This document shows, piece by piece, positions 27,301-30,631 of a stretch of DNA of 44,405 nucleotides. The position numbers and the translations under genes are program-made. The stretch lies in contig CALYRM010000006.1 in assembly GCA_945482995.1 (NCBI GenBank), forward strand, positions 1-44,405, in the 5' to 3' direction. A model generated the notes under the pieces. It had not been told where the DNA came from, searched no databases, and worked only from the letters and a program-made list of their open reading frames with translations. This stretch comes from an uncultured Clostridia bacterium. GTDB lineage: Bacteria; Bacillota; Clostridia; Christensenellales; CAG-1252. How positions within the stretch are numbered: position 1 is the first letter of the stretch; each line of letters starts with the position of its first letter.

Positions 27301-28678
27301 CTTTAACCTATACTCGGTTGAAACTGTCGGCGATTATGCATTTGCAAACACTCAAATTAAGTTTGTTGCGTCTAACGCAAGAGTGATAGGCAATTACGCA
27401 TACGCTCGCGGTTTAGTCGTTAGATTAGGCTCAGACGTTATGAGTATTCCGTACGCAGATGGCTTGACAACGGAAACAACCTACGACGGCAATGTAACTT
27501 TAAGTAACGTAATTCTTGGAAGTGTAGAAGAAATAGGCTACGGTGCATTCTCGGGCACTTCAATTGTCAAATTGACAGTAGGCGAGTATTTAGTTGACTT
27601 AAAGGCTCCGAGCGTTGACGTAAACGGAAATAACGTACTTGGTGCAATCGAAAATACACCCAAACTACAAAGCATAACGGTGAACGGCGCAAATAAACAC
27701 TACTTCACTCAAAACGGCGCTTTGGTAGAAAAAACAACCGAGAGCAATAACAAGATTATCGCTTATCCACAAGATATTCGTTCGCTCTTACCAAGCCTGA
27801 CAAATAGAGAATTACAACTCTTAGGCGTAGAAAAGGACGGCGACAACTACTACATAACGATATCTAATATCAAGGGTTGGGTGACCGTTGGTAGAAGAGC
27901 CTTTGTCGGTAGTTCGATTAACGCAGTGCTTATGGATAACTTCAACTGTATTGCAATCGAGCCATACGCATTCTACAACGTAATAACGTTGGAATATGTA
28001 ACAATGGGCGCATACGTAGAAACAATTGGCGATTATGCGTTTGCAAATTGTACGGGCTTAGTTGATTGCTTAGGCGGTGCTAGTTGCTTAAATAGACACG
28101 AATGTAATATACGCAAACAAGTTTATGGAGTATGCTCGGGTTATAACGCAGTCAACTATGGCGCTAGATTGTCAAATATCGGCAATTACGCATTTGCAAA
28201 TTGTAGCGGAATAACTCACGCTCCCGATAAAGGCTTGAATATGACTATCGGTGCAAACGCTTATGCAGGAACTTCAATCAAGTTTATGACGGTATCTGCA
28301 ATGTATAAGTCAATTCTCGCCGGAGCTTTCAACGGAGTAGATGTCGTTCAAATCATTTCTAAAAACAAAGACTTGACTATCGCAAATAATGCGTTCAAGA
28401 CGACTACAAAAATCTATTATCCGATGGCTTTGAGCGAAGACGAAGCGGACATTGCAAGCGTATTGGCAAAGGTTGAATCGACCAAACTAGCGCATTGGAA
28501 TTGGTCGCACTTTGTGATTGAGGGTAACCAAATCAAGAAACTATCCAGCATATGCGAAAATCACAACAATTCACACCAAGGCGAATCAATAGTTCTACCT
28601 CGCTATTCAACCTTAGGTGAAGAGTTGAGTTATGACGCTGCGGGATTTAGTGGATACACAGTATCGCAAATAGCATAG
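2..28678 (+). CDS. Giant secreted BspA-like leucine-rich-repeat surface protein, 5'-truncated by the window edge (at least ~9,558 aa in window)
   Basis: The ORF track starts at ATG 116, but the frame is open back to position 2 (YQAVFTPSEAYSRYKSAYVYIVVNTVAANID...), so 116 is not the true start. Dozens of repeats of the form 'AFxGCxxLxxIxIPxxVxxIGxxAFxxC', typical of BspA/LRR_5 proteins. Ends at TAG 28676-28678. Confidence 0.93.
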   Translation, partial: YQAVFTPSEAYSRYKSAYVYIVVNTVAANIDANNSVLPMVSKKIETGETLKDSDIDATLARMLIAGYIDEEGNHIAIDGRFTWTYAGVVTPTKMNYEVAFIPNNQNLVNVFNFELTVSIVSESSCFVFEFDDEALTAKIIGMSAHTDCIGGHSNLVINDTVKHNDKLYTITAIDYNITEGKGAFEGLQVIRSIELPSTLTYIGANSFLGCSSLSEITIPTEVTYIGNYAFDGCTNLSVVNNLSDKITTIGEFAFRNCVSLTKLALPNSLTELGRGVFVNCGSLTDLTMAGNVNYSLRDGVIYQASEGASGQQYILHTYLAVNGVASFKIPSNVWAIGDYAFAYNDNILQQVICNSVYRIGENAFEGCTYLKYLYVLNENSFDGSTWLSALRDINAQGITVFAESQDGKLSLACQELGHNFKLWTADNYLNFTYDDSTMRAEVNGFKSDLAEESLVAITSLVVPATVKVGEKTYTVTAIGGFGSNNTITQLVVPETVETVRTNAFLSCNNLEELVLFEGLMNIEAYAFGNTAIKSLFIPSTVTNIGNYAFYRNAKLIGVTFAGDCVLGNEVFSDCNENLLVYGPEVVGSGYSMLYYYFNDENVNIPFCLYTPSSCLLYSVSTGSNPYVIIEGLRNHTCTGHANVKLPEMIDGYTVKAIADGAFQNKDIQSLTIPATVVSIGSNVFAGCNELKTIKIDEKNTRYSFVSETATNGDMLSGALLNSDGTVLIAYLPISTAKAYTVPSTVKEIKNNAFEGATALESIAFGNSVENIGINLFKGCDSLKTISFDGNRYFKFENGAIFNADGTRLIAYLGSNNAKRLVIPATVTEISESAFENVLTLESVIFEGKVDEIGVRAFANCYDLYSVSFADRVEYILDYAFAGCSNLASVYVEKDVTFMSSTAFNAAESVVLYSPDGSTLELYAENIVKFANCESTSKFHYTVSGGACTITGLDRVAFSGDSIKIIIPSYINGYKVIAIGDNAFNESGLSNNFARLTSVYIPSTVQYIGRQAFYYCTSLKDIFFGGDMNLAVTDGSSTDDLDRFKNVNSEVNITVAENSKLQAFFQNYYPTFANLSSDTDSCLSYTPDGDGLKITGLKNHVCKNSHSHVIIPEEINGKQVIAIDSYAFANGKVISIELPRTVKTIGNNAFDGCSRLTSIYMPSVTKIGSYAFRDCSRLSSISIAAKLEELGAYVFSGCDNLSSVYFQGDFAKSAGSIPDDILSESASSTIRYTAFLNQGDNTPINAKIYLPESYLFINLGGFESINNTFVYNYFVDNLVRTGYNFDYKCWYTNVREQNGFTIALDADSKMAGIIGYNGDSKELVIPSVYYDIVDNIVIEYPIYYIGENAFSSLVETNATDTIQSIVMGENIMGIFSNAFAYMKNLRSITIPQSVNIMGDYVFYGCNLLTEIYFQGDVEDMGTTLVRDNALELKVYGPQVGNVSGEFSKLMYGKFVNYNTITDPECFEFIYNEADNYYTITGVKDHFCSAGHINIVIPSYYRGVPIKVISQTAFNGQHETYSLTISKSIEKIYPGAFTGCTNLTSIAVDGKNTSYKFVDGILTDYQTSSVLYICLSNMVTYTVPDSIKVIKKGAFEGSTVHNLILNAYITDIESGAFDGAQNLTTISGLTHNQYFTYEQGGLYRTEGDKKVELIMYMYTLSNRSFVVPSTVKYVLDGAFKGANNLEQITFTTDCSFGKNVYANTNENLIVVGASDYYGVQYNCLKENVKFLKSVPEENFNLSEKEDGTLMVNGFANIETITEEIVYVPAFIGNVEVTSIGANAFAVDQGVVKGIILSESIVKIGENAFLNSTITSLYVGSNVEVVGADAFESSSLTEIFFGGDVELYDTAFIKYQNQENTALEIYYTSDAANLNDYLTSESFKVAVGNRVNTYDYSDFDDEMMNSICFEYELVDGVYVVSGLKKHACLSSHADITIPSYYYVKNEDGSYAVESDGTYKKQVVTTLGANAFAFNNDILRLNIPETIQTIGTGAISGCMFLTEIIPHKNSPYTFEKLYAMIFSEALQEIEQPIEKVEIKGDLDYTRVEIPSETEEKKFAMRLNKSLLDSLVKGEHTIKALDFSNSVILSLTLNTELGTVEYNGYTESYRVIDNYLVISHSFFTLDDFTKIVYVVLEGELSFTEVEDELRINKGIFEALRNNGNSTLLVTRSTFNEDVLSFTVDKREDEYSLVGEDEVNEITFSEGVLYKTEEVDSEYNAEPITVLDSLVVYVSVNKDAEFIVPDTVTTIEDGAFYGIDALTSITIGKNVENIGKNVFVGCTNLTKFVVKEGNQYFFTDKYNALYRYNSDEKTSATFYAYPAARTGQNHWLGTDIEVTDIVSGAYSYAKSLANIYIETLVDYPELTDNNGIFDNLAIYSTENKLNVYMPSYGTNYPDHFEVGASGLERYLREIVAREENPAHINIYTHTNKFCFEYNEAGNEVIGLVDHDCNSDHKNIVLPIYAFGKELTAVGEYAFMGETMESFTLLNKNTGFEIKAGAFADCDTLTNIVLPDNSKYVFNSGVLLNGNILVAVLASSEYKDIRLESVQLDADADTEVEPGLEEDEPIIDEPSEPITATVSVKVETIVRDGKTVKVATVSGIVDIMQAAFYGNDNVELIYLSKEINDIGIGAFSYCTKLKTIEVSNQNEKYSFDFVNGILYNKTLSILHTVLYSYTENMQDTLFEVDNGSGNIMENVVEIKGRAFEGTNISRLKLPYSLAIIGDRAFADMDYLSYIYLESEVQDINFDVDILGLKTDDGLVDDWGDRRVVVYGPCGEDPNNTESMDIKYSIIHRYFIYNYFGVLPEESVMLESFDWYTGNTSLIAVYKPWSDYNNFSYEYIEGTNENEANVAYITGLNTERGAEDLDSGTEEIVVPLYTYKTYTDENGEEQKLPYRITTIKEGAFANHTEIRSITLLYNIEMIEDAFMKGAFNVEEMIVMDNEGYTVVTSEKLKGALFTKDMTKLLVYLATSTLNNYEVPATVKEIAAATFAYSKNLTSVLIPKSVEYIGAGAFSSCKRLTKINENTPYYSFSNFTLYGNNETLLHTYLATGSGASGEYVVPEWVREINDYAFEGNFNVVNIRIPEYVNDKGTVSTVSFIGSYAFASMNSLQEIYFEGYTNINRAEEYNPETVQVFEQDGLRFEVSGLRTSFAYAQEFEVGNISVLVLDGEEGSYLFDEDITVLSSYETKVINSEGKEETKLVEYNKWVAGIYTIKININYNDKTYEFTYNVTNEDIVNSFGKTKGNAITVYAPADSYVKHQVSEYSFIEYVAYTPKTALDYVHINDTDAMESYIAINGYSQSAASVYGKEDYDREEGVVVIGDIFQLVIPSYIENTKVKVITKDAFHSTDRAISDSKTIIDYEEFNINNANAYIEAINNSLYSVDTRRAILNSRIKSLVTLENLERIEESAFENSENLESIIISKTVLEIGAGAFTYSEKVEKVNVDAQNISFVMDNGTLYEGNGKVLHTVFNSMLVDFFFETEQPVVEIKARAFEGVNKIKYLTVPITTSVIGERAFKNMKNLEEIYVTTNFAPPDNAFDGCMVGFTIFAPGGNALEAYCNNHKYNFVAWNPKECFTYEFNNGTATITGLTGHSNCTASHNDYVVPMFIDGVKVTVIGSGAFSKASTSITSVTLPTSIKTIESRAYEGCTDLTYIYIPYSVTAIGDEAFAGCTTLREVVFVSDCKLGARVFEGASANLVLYYATILGNSAGNIYDYASKQKIAFNKGTPSTCFVVSEIIKDNEECLRIDHLKEHSCGYSHVNVEIPSLIRGKKVVEIGESAFVTARNLATLVIPEYVSAIGIKAFNGCPLTNIEVAANNQYIKFSQGAFYTKDGKKLILAVSSIAGDTLTIENGTEIILSGAFEDSTVKEIVINPELTTISEGAFASCSNLVKFSMSAGDGKTNFKVSENGVLYNSSMTLLYAYPAGKSEVSFTVPDSVISIWPSAFQGAKNLESVTVGTGIKTISDKAFYAAENLYDIQILGDVVSVGKDLFVGTNEDLQVSSLYVANALDFYCIENNVNFRKSTPLNYFITGTDNMEAGTVSIIKWNDIASLSGTKDVVIPMFIDDLKVTVIAERAFQFNQDMETLYIPKTVTTIGVAAFSGADNLHSVVVGKNVTRIFKNAFYQCTDLQSIYFLSDDIRIYTDVFTGVDFAHAEVYVDALSKGKELEELAIYSELDSIGFIVEDIKYASCFETSAINGNELIITGLKDHICPVSHNNIVIPSTITSANGKVNYVTGIAQDAFKDNQDVVRIVIPKEVTVIGEGAFSNCSNLTEIVLVDNNHYTFENGALYNVNQTVLHTYLSSNSALTFTVPKTVLKINDGAFKSASNLTSITFNKDLEIGKHVFDDTSVNLIIFGPKKNGEFLSNLYVSFIEEYLKNAVFEEVDGNYTELLSSEAGTLFSADSFKENNIISSQYTIEYLDDDTVKIVEYNQSLEDADESKNVVIIIPQYINDRKVTIIGQEAFANVNATSIIIPDGIVEIEKMAFINVKKLERIVFPQTVKKIGDNAFNGCTSLYEAYFVGELSLLGSNVFANTYTQDGFSIAIFGPKGGYLEDNFDESIYNNGTSFNCFEYEYVKQEVGGNVIIDSESIMITKLKDHVCNGNHQKILLPSSIDGKPVTRLADDLLKGNNTIRSVRLPSHLEAIGDRFFENCTNLVEVSIPSSVRKIGDYAFYNCISLNNVILPNITRIGKYAFASCHSLTSFILPDTVINLEHSEGLFKNCTSLESIRLSSKIRSLPNSFFENTTKLSEIKYFDTITIVGMPTEINSIGERCFYNSLYPSVSNERITDLPLSVIGEKAFASTGIQNFDISKIEEMGFGAFADCPSLSLKGKNENYVVGPNGILYEIEQLPPVKDANSDSETSFKFEGHENGHILNPETEVIEGEEYILVGIISFPEKSEVGDKSEWRNNRVMDETTVSVVLTDPIQGYNSNPITVNRVKRSGDNYSLYVKETSLRTLPQGNYTSVDVTFDYTANPYFEVLGVGGYSPISKEYSFNGSIEYNFTRASFARASLTFTPKGEGAEEQEIELNNGSEDDPNSFYRYFKYDDNTGVISLRKPLRELSQEIEGIVTLTYVTTVNGTSTQYTAKFNYKEDFRIVTVKTAIHTVPANTQSDPFSEDSLDITIKYNSSGEKEYAYNGNNVTLSDGVIINTDLFNKLGEASVTLDDTGTLDAITTFRAFSLEGCSGITQLRFQSMIHAIEEGSFINISNLMEVGSYSDKFYIYTIDHNDPEYAYVGGAILEVNLDENNNVIYDEKGLPTYTLISYLSTNTQKSFKLPDEILNYSTYEKMPIHITHIGNYAFAYNDILEEVDLNQVTSIGEYAFANCEKLTYVNIPDGCNYIGSNAFEGCPLKSIYFENGIASGLTDQSMMQQVTLELLPNDRTHYVQSFYPNELEYMINGSVTYTILEEVKLIRTHSNGSDIYLKDELGSDILQTTTRLAPVATLILDYSTNSCKYTRFEHSYLSGLESYQVVGHAIETDDDAATVEIAKITLGDSNIEVYDASADSYSTSGLVGVEYNTGRKETHIEDGSYYYSLILYRGASMEEAEEIRYLSKIKPSNSDITVSGGMGASVFGNNIGIYIYAPLEKGENNIVSQYADNYVYNDAVTPLTYRTFSAVSKFNYEIINGNEIRIKSLKNPSVDKEINIPESINGMQVTAILDLAFSGDTALNIVTIPSTVVSIGDQAFYGCTNLSQVYVESIITSLGKDVFLDCNYDSLNVYGIVATELETYCNNVGIAFNVGTYWGCLKLKALSSNTLSVVGLLNHHCNTSHKYVSIPSEINGMKVVEIAEGAFENSDIISITIDSNVNGLVIKERAFANCSKLKSVYLLGTNTTIENGAFDDNGSGVTVYTSEYESLKDEVAISNAYVTSITIGKVFITANVVGGVEILGMHSEGDDYTKIRIPDRINGKNVVSIGNLAFMGNTKLNTVVLGNYVESIGEHAFEDCSNLTYIFLPESLKSIGQSAFADCSSLVSIMLSENVEEIGDYAFQGCQNLNELRIGNSDATLGKGILDDIRGTIDFVEIHKDAAELFTYFRNNYSTKATYIEDLSLADKYKECFDYEVILGSQYGDYIKITGLKSHVGCSSINHKDVVIPSRIGGLPVLEIEERAFAGNKTMQSITIDNVQDYQSGYGIFIGNGAFQGCTSLSIANLGKVQQLSPYAFRKCSSLATVVMHLMCNAVIGEVTFDENGEMYELYTVFEACTNLNNVVIDNSYNSGKVQYTSENGAIYSGEGVLLLCYNINSETFAPDKATDIAIGAFTGCDNVKTLVLPQTITELDVMKLCDSEGYLLLSSLEKLYINSERITIKNADKLANVEVYYPIDCELNKDELTNKYMYVPIDKFDFNLRVDELKDGQIYQLNGIYYTYSEKNSAWVQTNGYFGIVNEDVYEKVDYRVYHKIGDSTYYQYANGDFEEITLKDDMLNANDEYFVIYPVANKNTLIEVSVVKGSVYYKNDYLSAVQPSDLYKRYLAINRNGEKQLVEYIYVKDNLPYRFNKDTVKFEQIVGESEQAVKDNIYLSTKVTLLNANGHTYYIRKTDNALVTLPNDVLAYDKYVNDEYYYLNENDEFIPVDVLDGVVYADGQVATVSDSQSITGVRQVLPIDLYVGKFANIVSGTRRVVYAYQKLSDDSVYYSLIKGEVTQITENDSVDLYDIANVYLGNTRGAIISIKDVTDAIWNENDYKNNVKLPDFAYINGTSYPVIEIGYRGFAQSKIESITVSGNITDIADEAFVDSEKLRSVTFDNSVIEIGSSILGGCDSLLTVSIGDNVATIAGNMFSERKYTLSGGVITNGIEVLVSVNNQSFDDNASDYMLTSKDGAILYAYYGLGGEGGEIGTVVLPEGISKISKGAFRSATANTTTITKVILPTTLREVEAGAFDDMKGLQQVIFRSEMNVLGYDEETDLTIFASHSDTFTVYGIEDSLVQEYANKHGFAFRAYVAEDTFIFSVDTKVVGGNTYHEATIIALNKEKVKATMIIPEYLTTKDSLGNVIKAKVVKIDSAVFYGIDSIEKLIIPETVAYIGNNAFAELRNLETVIFLGSGTITLGNTVFAYDASLLGIYIENDRTFILGNSTFKGSNSNVVVYGNQGNLEAFINQTNAPLVDTDYAKNMQITKINDNQAVLTGFVGNALLSDTNLFIPRFVDGAEIVGIDTSAVSTSLKGRIQKLSIPSSVKYIAADSFKGAKITEIVISGNVTEIGANAFAVASDNLSVYLEKDVKLGENAFTAANSGEKITFYAPNGVSNVEKYIESSKSAIVYYSPVYYFNYEVVNGNEIAITSLSDSGLKAQKIVVPRYIEGKKVTTVGNGAFAHSANLLAVSMPEDLTTFGDYVFVGTFENIEQEEIQKAVQNGVLSGGDYQTVDGKLVLNEVTFRGSANKFQLNHSNGLNYVSSRYIDGVTSEISIYAVLATTTAKTFELTNIIKYIAPGAFAGAKSIEAFTGEVNNLFGYSLVSFSTYNGKSVYTTLVHSGTELHTVLSAAVNPNTPNELIIPSGVTTILPYAMYGYDNVDVTTLRFGNQLVEIGEGAFENAVNIKNFNIDPSSAIYRIEERTFYGCTSLEEMPLLNALKFIGRNAFGNSGLRTITNLPELLFTISDGAFIGCDRLEEITIPENVHTIGEYAFASCSSLSKIVIPGSVTSIGKGAFRGTSISSITLPSSIDEIAEGLFEDADKLSEIIIKGNIVKIGARAFKGTTVLSVLPSALTDNLTELGEYAFADSGLNSISLGIGVKEIPAHCFENCKYLTEIKLSSAITKVHDYAFNGCNGLIEIGGDEVISIKDGASEVTIVDGENNITKYPITTQRNKNTYLVVGGLQIRVVAGKITVNDRTIPSVVTEIENETVTTAIYDNLYIVYRAGVLSVTGAKNLNLSFGVTYVQFGINVTELGDYAFADCALTTALISDGIVKVGDYCFKGNEHLESVEIGGNLAFLGQGAFSGATSLTLINVSSRNTTFTNMGDGVLFERELSMGVYTGNVILKVYPAGLVPSGDDRLYKIPNNTVGIDSNAFEYSTLITVYVPSSVKTIGKNAFQGASDLVNIFFEGDIDINGEDIFNGILPNVYETEKGDFVCIDGEYVKFFEGFLEATEGGYAYVDGKFVAYTSELGEVIRYNKARFIVDNNGEYVSGDEETFVLDLAHSSSLRRYSIISDDLTTYALTNLVIDCPEGSNVYDYCQSKGYTCLPFGADITSISTNGVICVQHTQTECFTYTESEYVTITGLSGTCGHASHETLVIPTYINAKEVRRIGEKAFVGAGIRTFALGRYVDTLGEGFLYDNEIEEIYIASIPNVNYDPNDEESSMYSKNSVFSIISENIDGYFYKALVGNVDGYNTLVLYTASSTMKEYRLPENITAIGYGAFANNKNLENVIFNDNITNIPDYAFANATALRGSDKISTEDAGIETVYAKQGLYLGNNVSQIGEGAFENASALTALYAKNSEISIANKAFAGCSNLVDIAIATENESGINEYSHNFNDYYFDETNSILYVTKDEKLLLHTFLSSSALNNNTVVVLPDSYNGITVEGVDSYAFYASTSDVMTVVIPYNPSNRAVSIGEYAFANSAIKTIHFEGDVYAIDVNKPIIDNGAFVYLPFGSALIETLRRFSIAYKEVSSRNDLRYASLSDGRIEITGLADRVSSNKLVIPYYVEGKQVTSIREGAFNGNSIIEYVELFDMIKSLSNGAFKGCYNLKEVVLTETEIVTIPEECFANCSSLVTVKLPRTLKTIANGAFKQTALTKLPYSDSLETIGDEAYRDSKLESISLYTSIKSVGAFAFADNDGIRELSIPTSVQTIGAGAFSNCKSLLYVHFQGNVANLPDYNDGSLTPLFDCLDGIMVKVPSNATNVIQYLKGLGYKDSEYIVEHPEETQNLFLYTPSTCFEYEEKEDSIVITGMKKDASHDYATCEYCKDRIYFPDEINGKPIVKVATSFKASVSSTVRSIEFNSALVEIEDSALRGLSSLESVVFGVRNRSNLTRIGKYAFVGTSLTSLVIPSSNIAEIDDYAFAGVALNSISLLSVERIGNYAFANTELGGEKGEEVIRVNEGSLANIDIMFNNNGSIGDYAFANNTALGATESNTFAINGNLINMGVGSFYNTNLSAINQNNFNLYSVETVGDYAFANTQIKFVASNARVIGNYAYARGLVVRLGSDVMSIPYADGLTTETTYDGNVTLSNVILGSVEEIGYGAFSGTSIVKLTVGEYLVDLKAPSVDVNGNNVLGAIENTPKLQSITVNGANKHYFTQNGALVEKTTESNNKIIAYPQDIRSLLPSLTNRELQLLGVEKDGDNYYITISNIKGWVTVGRRAFVGSSINAVLMDNFNCIAIEPYAFYNVITLEYVTMGAYVETIGDYAFANCTGLVDCLGGASCLNRHECNIRKQVYGVCSGYNAVNYGARLSNIGNYAFANCSGITHAPDKGLNMTIGANAYAGTSIKFMTVSAMYKSILAGAFNGVDVVQIISKNKDLTIANNAFKTTTKIYYPMALSEDEADIASVLAKVESTKLAHWNWSHFVIEGNQIKKLSSICENHNNSHQGESIVLPRYSTLGEELSYDAAGFSGYTVSQIA
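18961..20110 (+). other. Non-LRR, Tyr-rich insert region within the giant LRR protein
   Basis: LRR motif stops; sequence becomes 'YQLNGIYYTYSEKNSAWVQTNG...YYQYANGDFEEITL...YYLNENDEFIPVDVLDGVVYADGQ', then LRRs resume at 'YPVIEIGYRGFAQSKIESITV'. Confidence 0.6.
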
Positions 28679-28705
28679 GCGATTTTCGCTTTTGCTATTT
28701 GTGCG
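28665..28705 (+). other. Long inverted repeat / hairpin straddling the stop codon of the giant LRR gene
   Basis: CGCAAATAGCA-TAG-GCGATTTTCGC-ttt-TGCTATTTGtGCG: an outer stem of about 11 bp (one bulge) and a nested GCGA/TCGC stem. No U-tract follows, so it is not a canonical intrinsic terminator. Confidence 0.7.
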
Positions 28706-28726
28706 ATATGGAATTTAATCCTTATT

Positions 28727-29285
28727 GTCATTCCGAGCGGAGTCGAGGAATCTCATCCACACCGTACTGTCATTCCGAGCGTAGTGCAACGTAGTCGAGG
28801 AATCTAATCCTTATTGTCATCCTGAGCGAAGTGCAACGGAGTCGTGAGGATCTAATCAATATAATGTCATACTGAGCGTTGCGTAGCGTAGTCGTGAGGA
28901 TCTAATTGACAGCACCGCTGTCATCCCGAGCAACGTCGAGGGATCTATCCGCATCGTCATTCTGACCAATACTGTCATCCTGAGCGGAACGCAGTGGAGT
29001 CGTGAGGATCTCATCCATAATGTCATCCTGAGCGGAGTGCAACGGAGTCGTGAGGATCTCATCCTTGTTAGCATCCTCGAACTGCCTAAATATCCTTATA
29101 AATGTCATCCTCAAGCGTTGTGCAACGGAGTCGAAGAATCTCATCCACATTGTCATCCCGAGCAACGTCGAGGGACCTCACTACAAGCACCGACTCTTTG
29201 CAAAGCATACGGATAGACATTCATGCCTTAATGTCATCCTGAGCGGAGTGCAACGGAGTCGTGAGGATCTCATCCTTGTTAGCAT
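28727..29285 (+). repeat. Cluster of about 11 interspersed palindromic repeats (GTCATYCYGAGCG...GAGGATCTCATCC family)
   Basis: Copies start at 28727, 28769, 28816, 28866, 28920, 28974, 29022, 29104, 29152 and 29233, plus a truncated copy at 28956. Confidence 0.9.
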
Positions 29286-29392
29286 CCTCTATGACCATTA
29301 AACATTGCTATCACACATAGTTAAAACCTCGCGTATTAACGTTAATCATTGTTAATTTTTACACAAGAAACGTCAATGGAGCAAAAGCAATA

Positions 29393-29439
29393 TTGACAAA
29401 AACCTATAAATATTATAAAATAAAGTATTAAGGAAGGAG
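29393..29439 (+). promoter_or_regulatory. Putative sigma-A-type promoter and ribosome binding site upstream of pilC
   Basis: TTGACA (29393-29398), 17-nt spacer, TAAAAT (29416-29421), then AGGAAGGAG (29431-29439) 6 nt before ATG 29446. Confidence 0.55.
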
Positions 29440-29445
29440 CAAACT

Positions 29446-30618
29446 ATGCAAAAATATTCATATGTTGCCCTTACCCCTGAGGGTAAGACAATAAAAGGAA
29501 CTATGATTGCTCAAAGTGATGAGGAGATCAAGCAGTTGGTTACCAAAAATGGTAACTATTGTTTGTCCTATACTCGTTTAAAAGACCAATCAAAGGAAAG
29601 CAAGCCCCTACCCCTAAAAGAACTAATAAATTTTTGTAGTCAGTTGGCTTCAATTATCCACGCAGGCGTTGCACTAGCAAACGCTCTTGATATGCTTTAC
29701 AGCAAAATGGAAAAAGGCAATTTGAAGACTATTACAGGAAATTTACTAGAATTAGTTCAAAAGGGTAATTCTTTGTCTGACGCAATCGCAAAGCAAGGGA
29801 AAGCCTTTCCGTCGATTATGCTCAATATGATTAAAGCAGGCGAGCAAACGGGCGATTTAGACAAAGCCCTAAACAAACTCTCAGAACAATTTGACAAGCA
29901 AATGAAACTCAAAAACCAAATTAAGAGCGCAATGAACTATCCTAAAATATTGGGATTGATTACTGCGGTCGTTTTTGTCATTTTGGCAATGTTTGTTTTG
30001 CCGAAAATGGTTTCGGGAATGAATGAAGTACCTGTTATGACTCAAATACTATTGAACATTGCAAACTTCCTTTTGGATTATTGGTACATTGTAGTTTTGT
30101 TAATTGTTATTTTGTATTTCACCTTGCCGATTATCAAAAACATTCCCAAGGTTAGGTTTGCTCTTGATAAAATGAAATTGAAAATTCCCAAGGTTGGCAA
30201 ACTTATTCGCAAGACGTACACGGCAACTTTTGCAAGAACGTTGGCAACCCTTTATGAGGGCGGTATATCAATAGTAGACGCAATCACAATGGCAACAGGC
30301 ACAGTTGGCAACAAGTACGTAACCAAGCAAATGGACGAAGCGATATTCAGAATAAAAAAGGGCGAGCCTATGAGTAAAGCGATAGCTGCCGCCGACTGCT
30401 TTGATCCGTTGTTGACGAGCATGTTGTTTGTCGGTGAAGAGTCGGGCGTATTGGGCGACGTCTTAAACAGAGTCGCAAATTATTTTGACGAAGAAGCCGA
30501 CACGGCGGTTAAGGGTTTGACGGCGCTTATCAACCCTGCAATGATGGTGGTAATGGCTGGAGTAATCGGCGTATTGCTATTGGCAGTCGTTCAACCTATG
30601 TTTAACTTCGATGTATAA
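29446..30618 (+). CDS. pilC: Type IV pilus / type II secretion inner-membrane platform protein (PilC/GspF family)
   Basis: 390 aa; 'FCSQLASIIHAGVALANALDML...GEQTGDLDKALNKLSEQFDKQ...FARTLATLYEGGISIVDAI...GEESGVLGDVLNRVANYFDEE' are hallmark GspF/PilC repeats with three TM segments. Confidence 0.95.
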   Translation: MQKYSYVALTPEGKTIKGTMIAQSDEEIKQLVTKNGNYCLSYTRLKDQSKESKPLPLKELINFCSQLASIIHAGVALANALDMLYSKMEKGNLKTITGNLLELVQKGNSLSDAIAKQGKAFPSIMLNMIKAGEQTGDLDKALNKLSEQFDKQMKLKNQIKSAMNYPKILGLITAVVFVILAMFVLPKMVSGMNEVPVMTQILLNIANFLLDYWYIVVLLIVILYFTLPIIKNIPKVRFALDKMKLKIPKVGKLIRKTYTATFARTLATLYEGGISIVDAITMATGTVGNKYVTKQMDEAIFRIKKGEPMSKAIAAADCFDPLLTSMLFVGEESGVLGDVLNRVANYFDEEADTAVKGLTALINPAMMVVMAGVIGVLLLAVVQPMFNFDV

Positions 30619-30631
30619 TAAGGAGTAAAAT

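Noticed and set aside
28665-28705. Simple Rho-independent terminator
   Set aside because: Strong stem but no downstream U-tract (GATATGGAATTTAA follows); kept only as a hairpin.
28856-29301. ORFs 28856-29074 (-), 28902-29165 (-), 29050-29301 (+)
   Set aside because: Translations of the palindromic repeats (SSRLRCTPLRMT-like); no protein family features.
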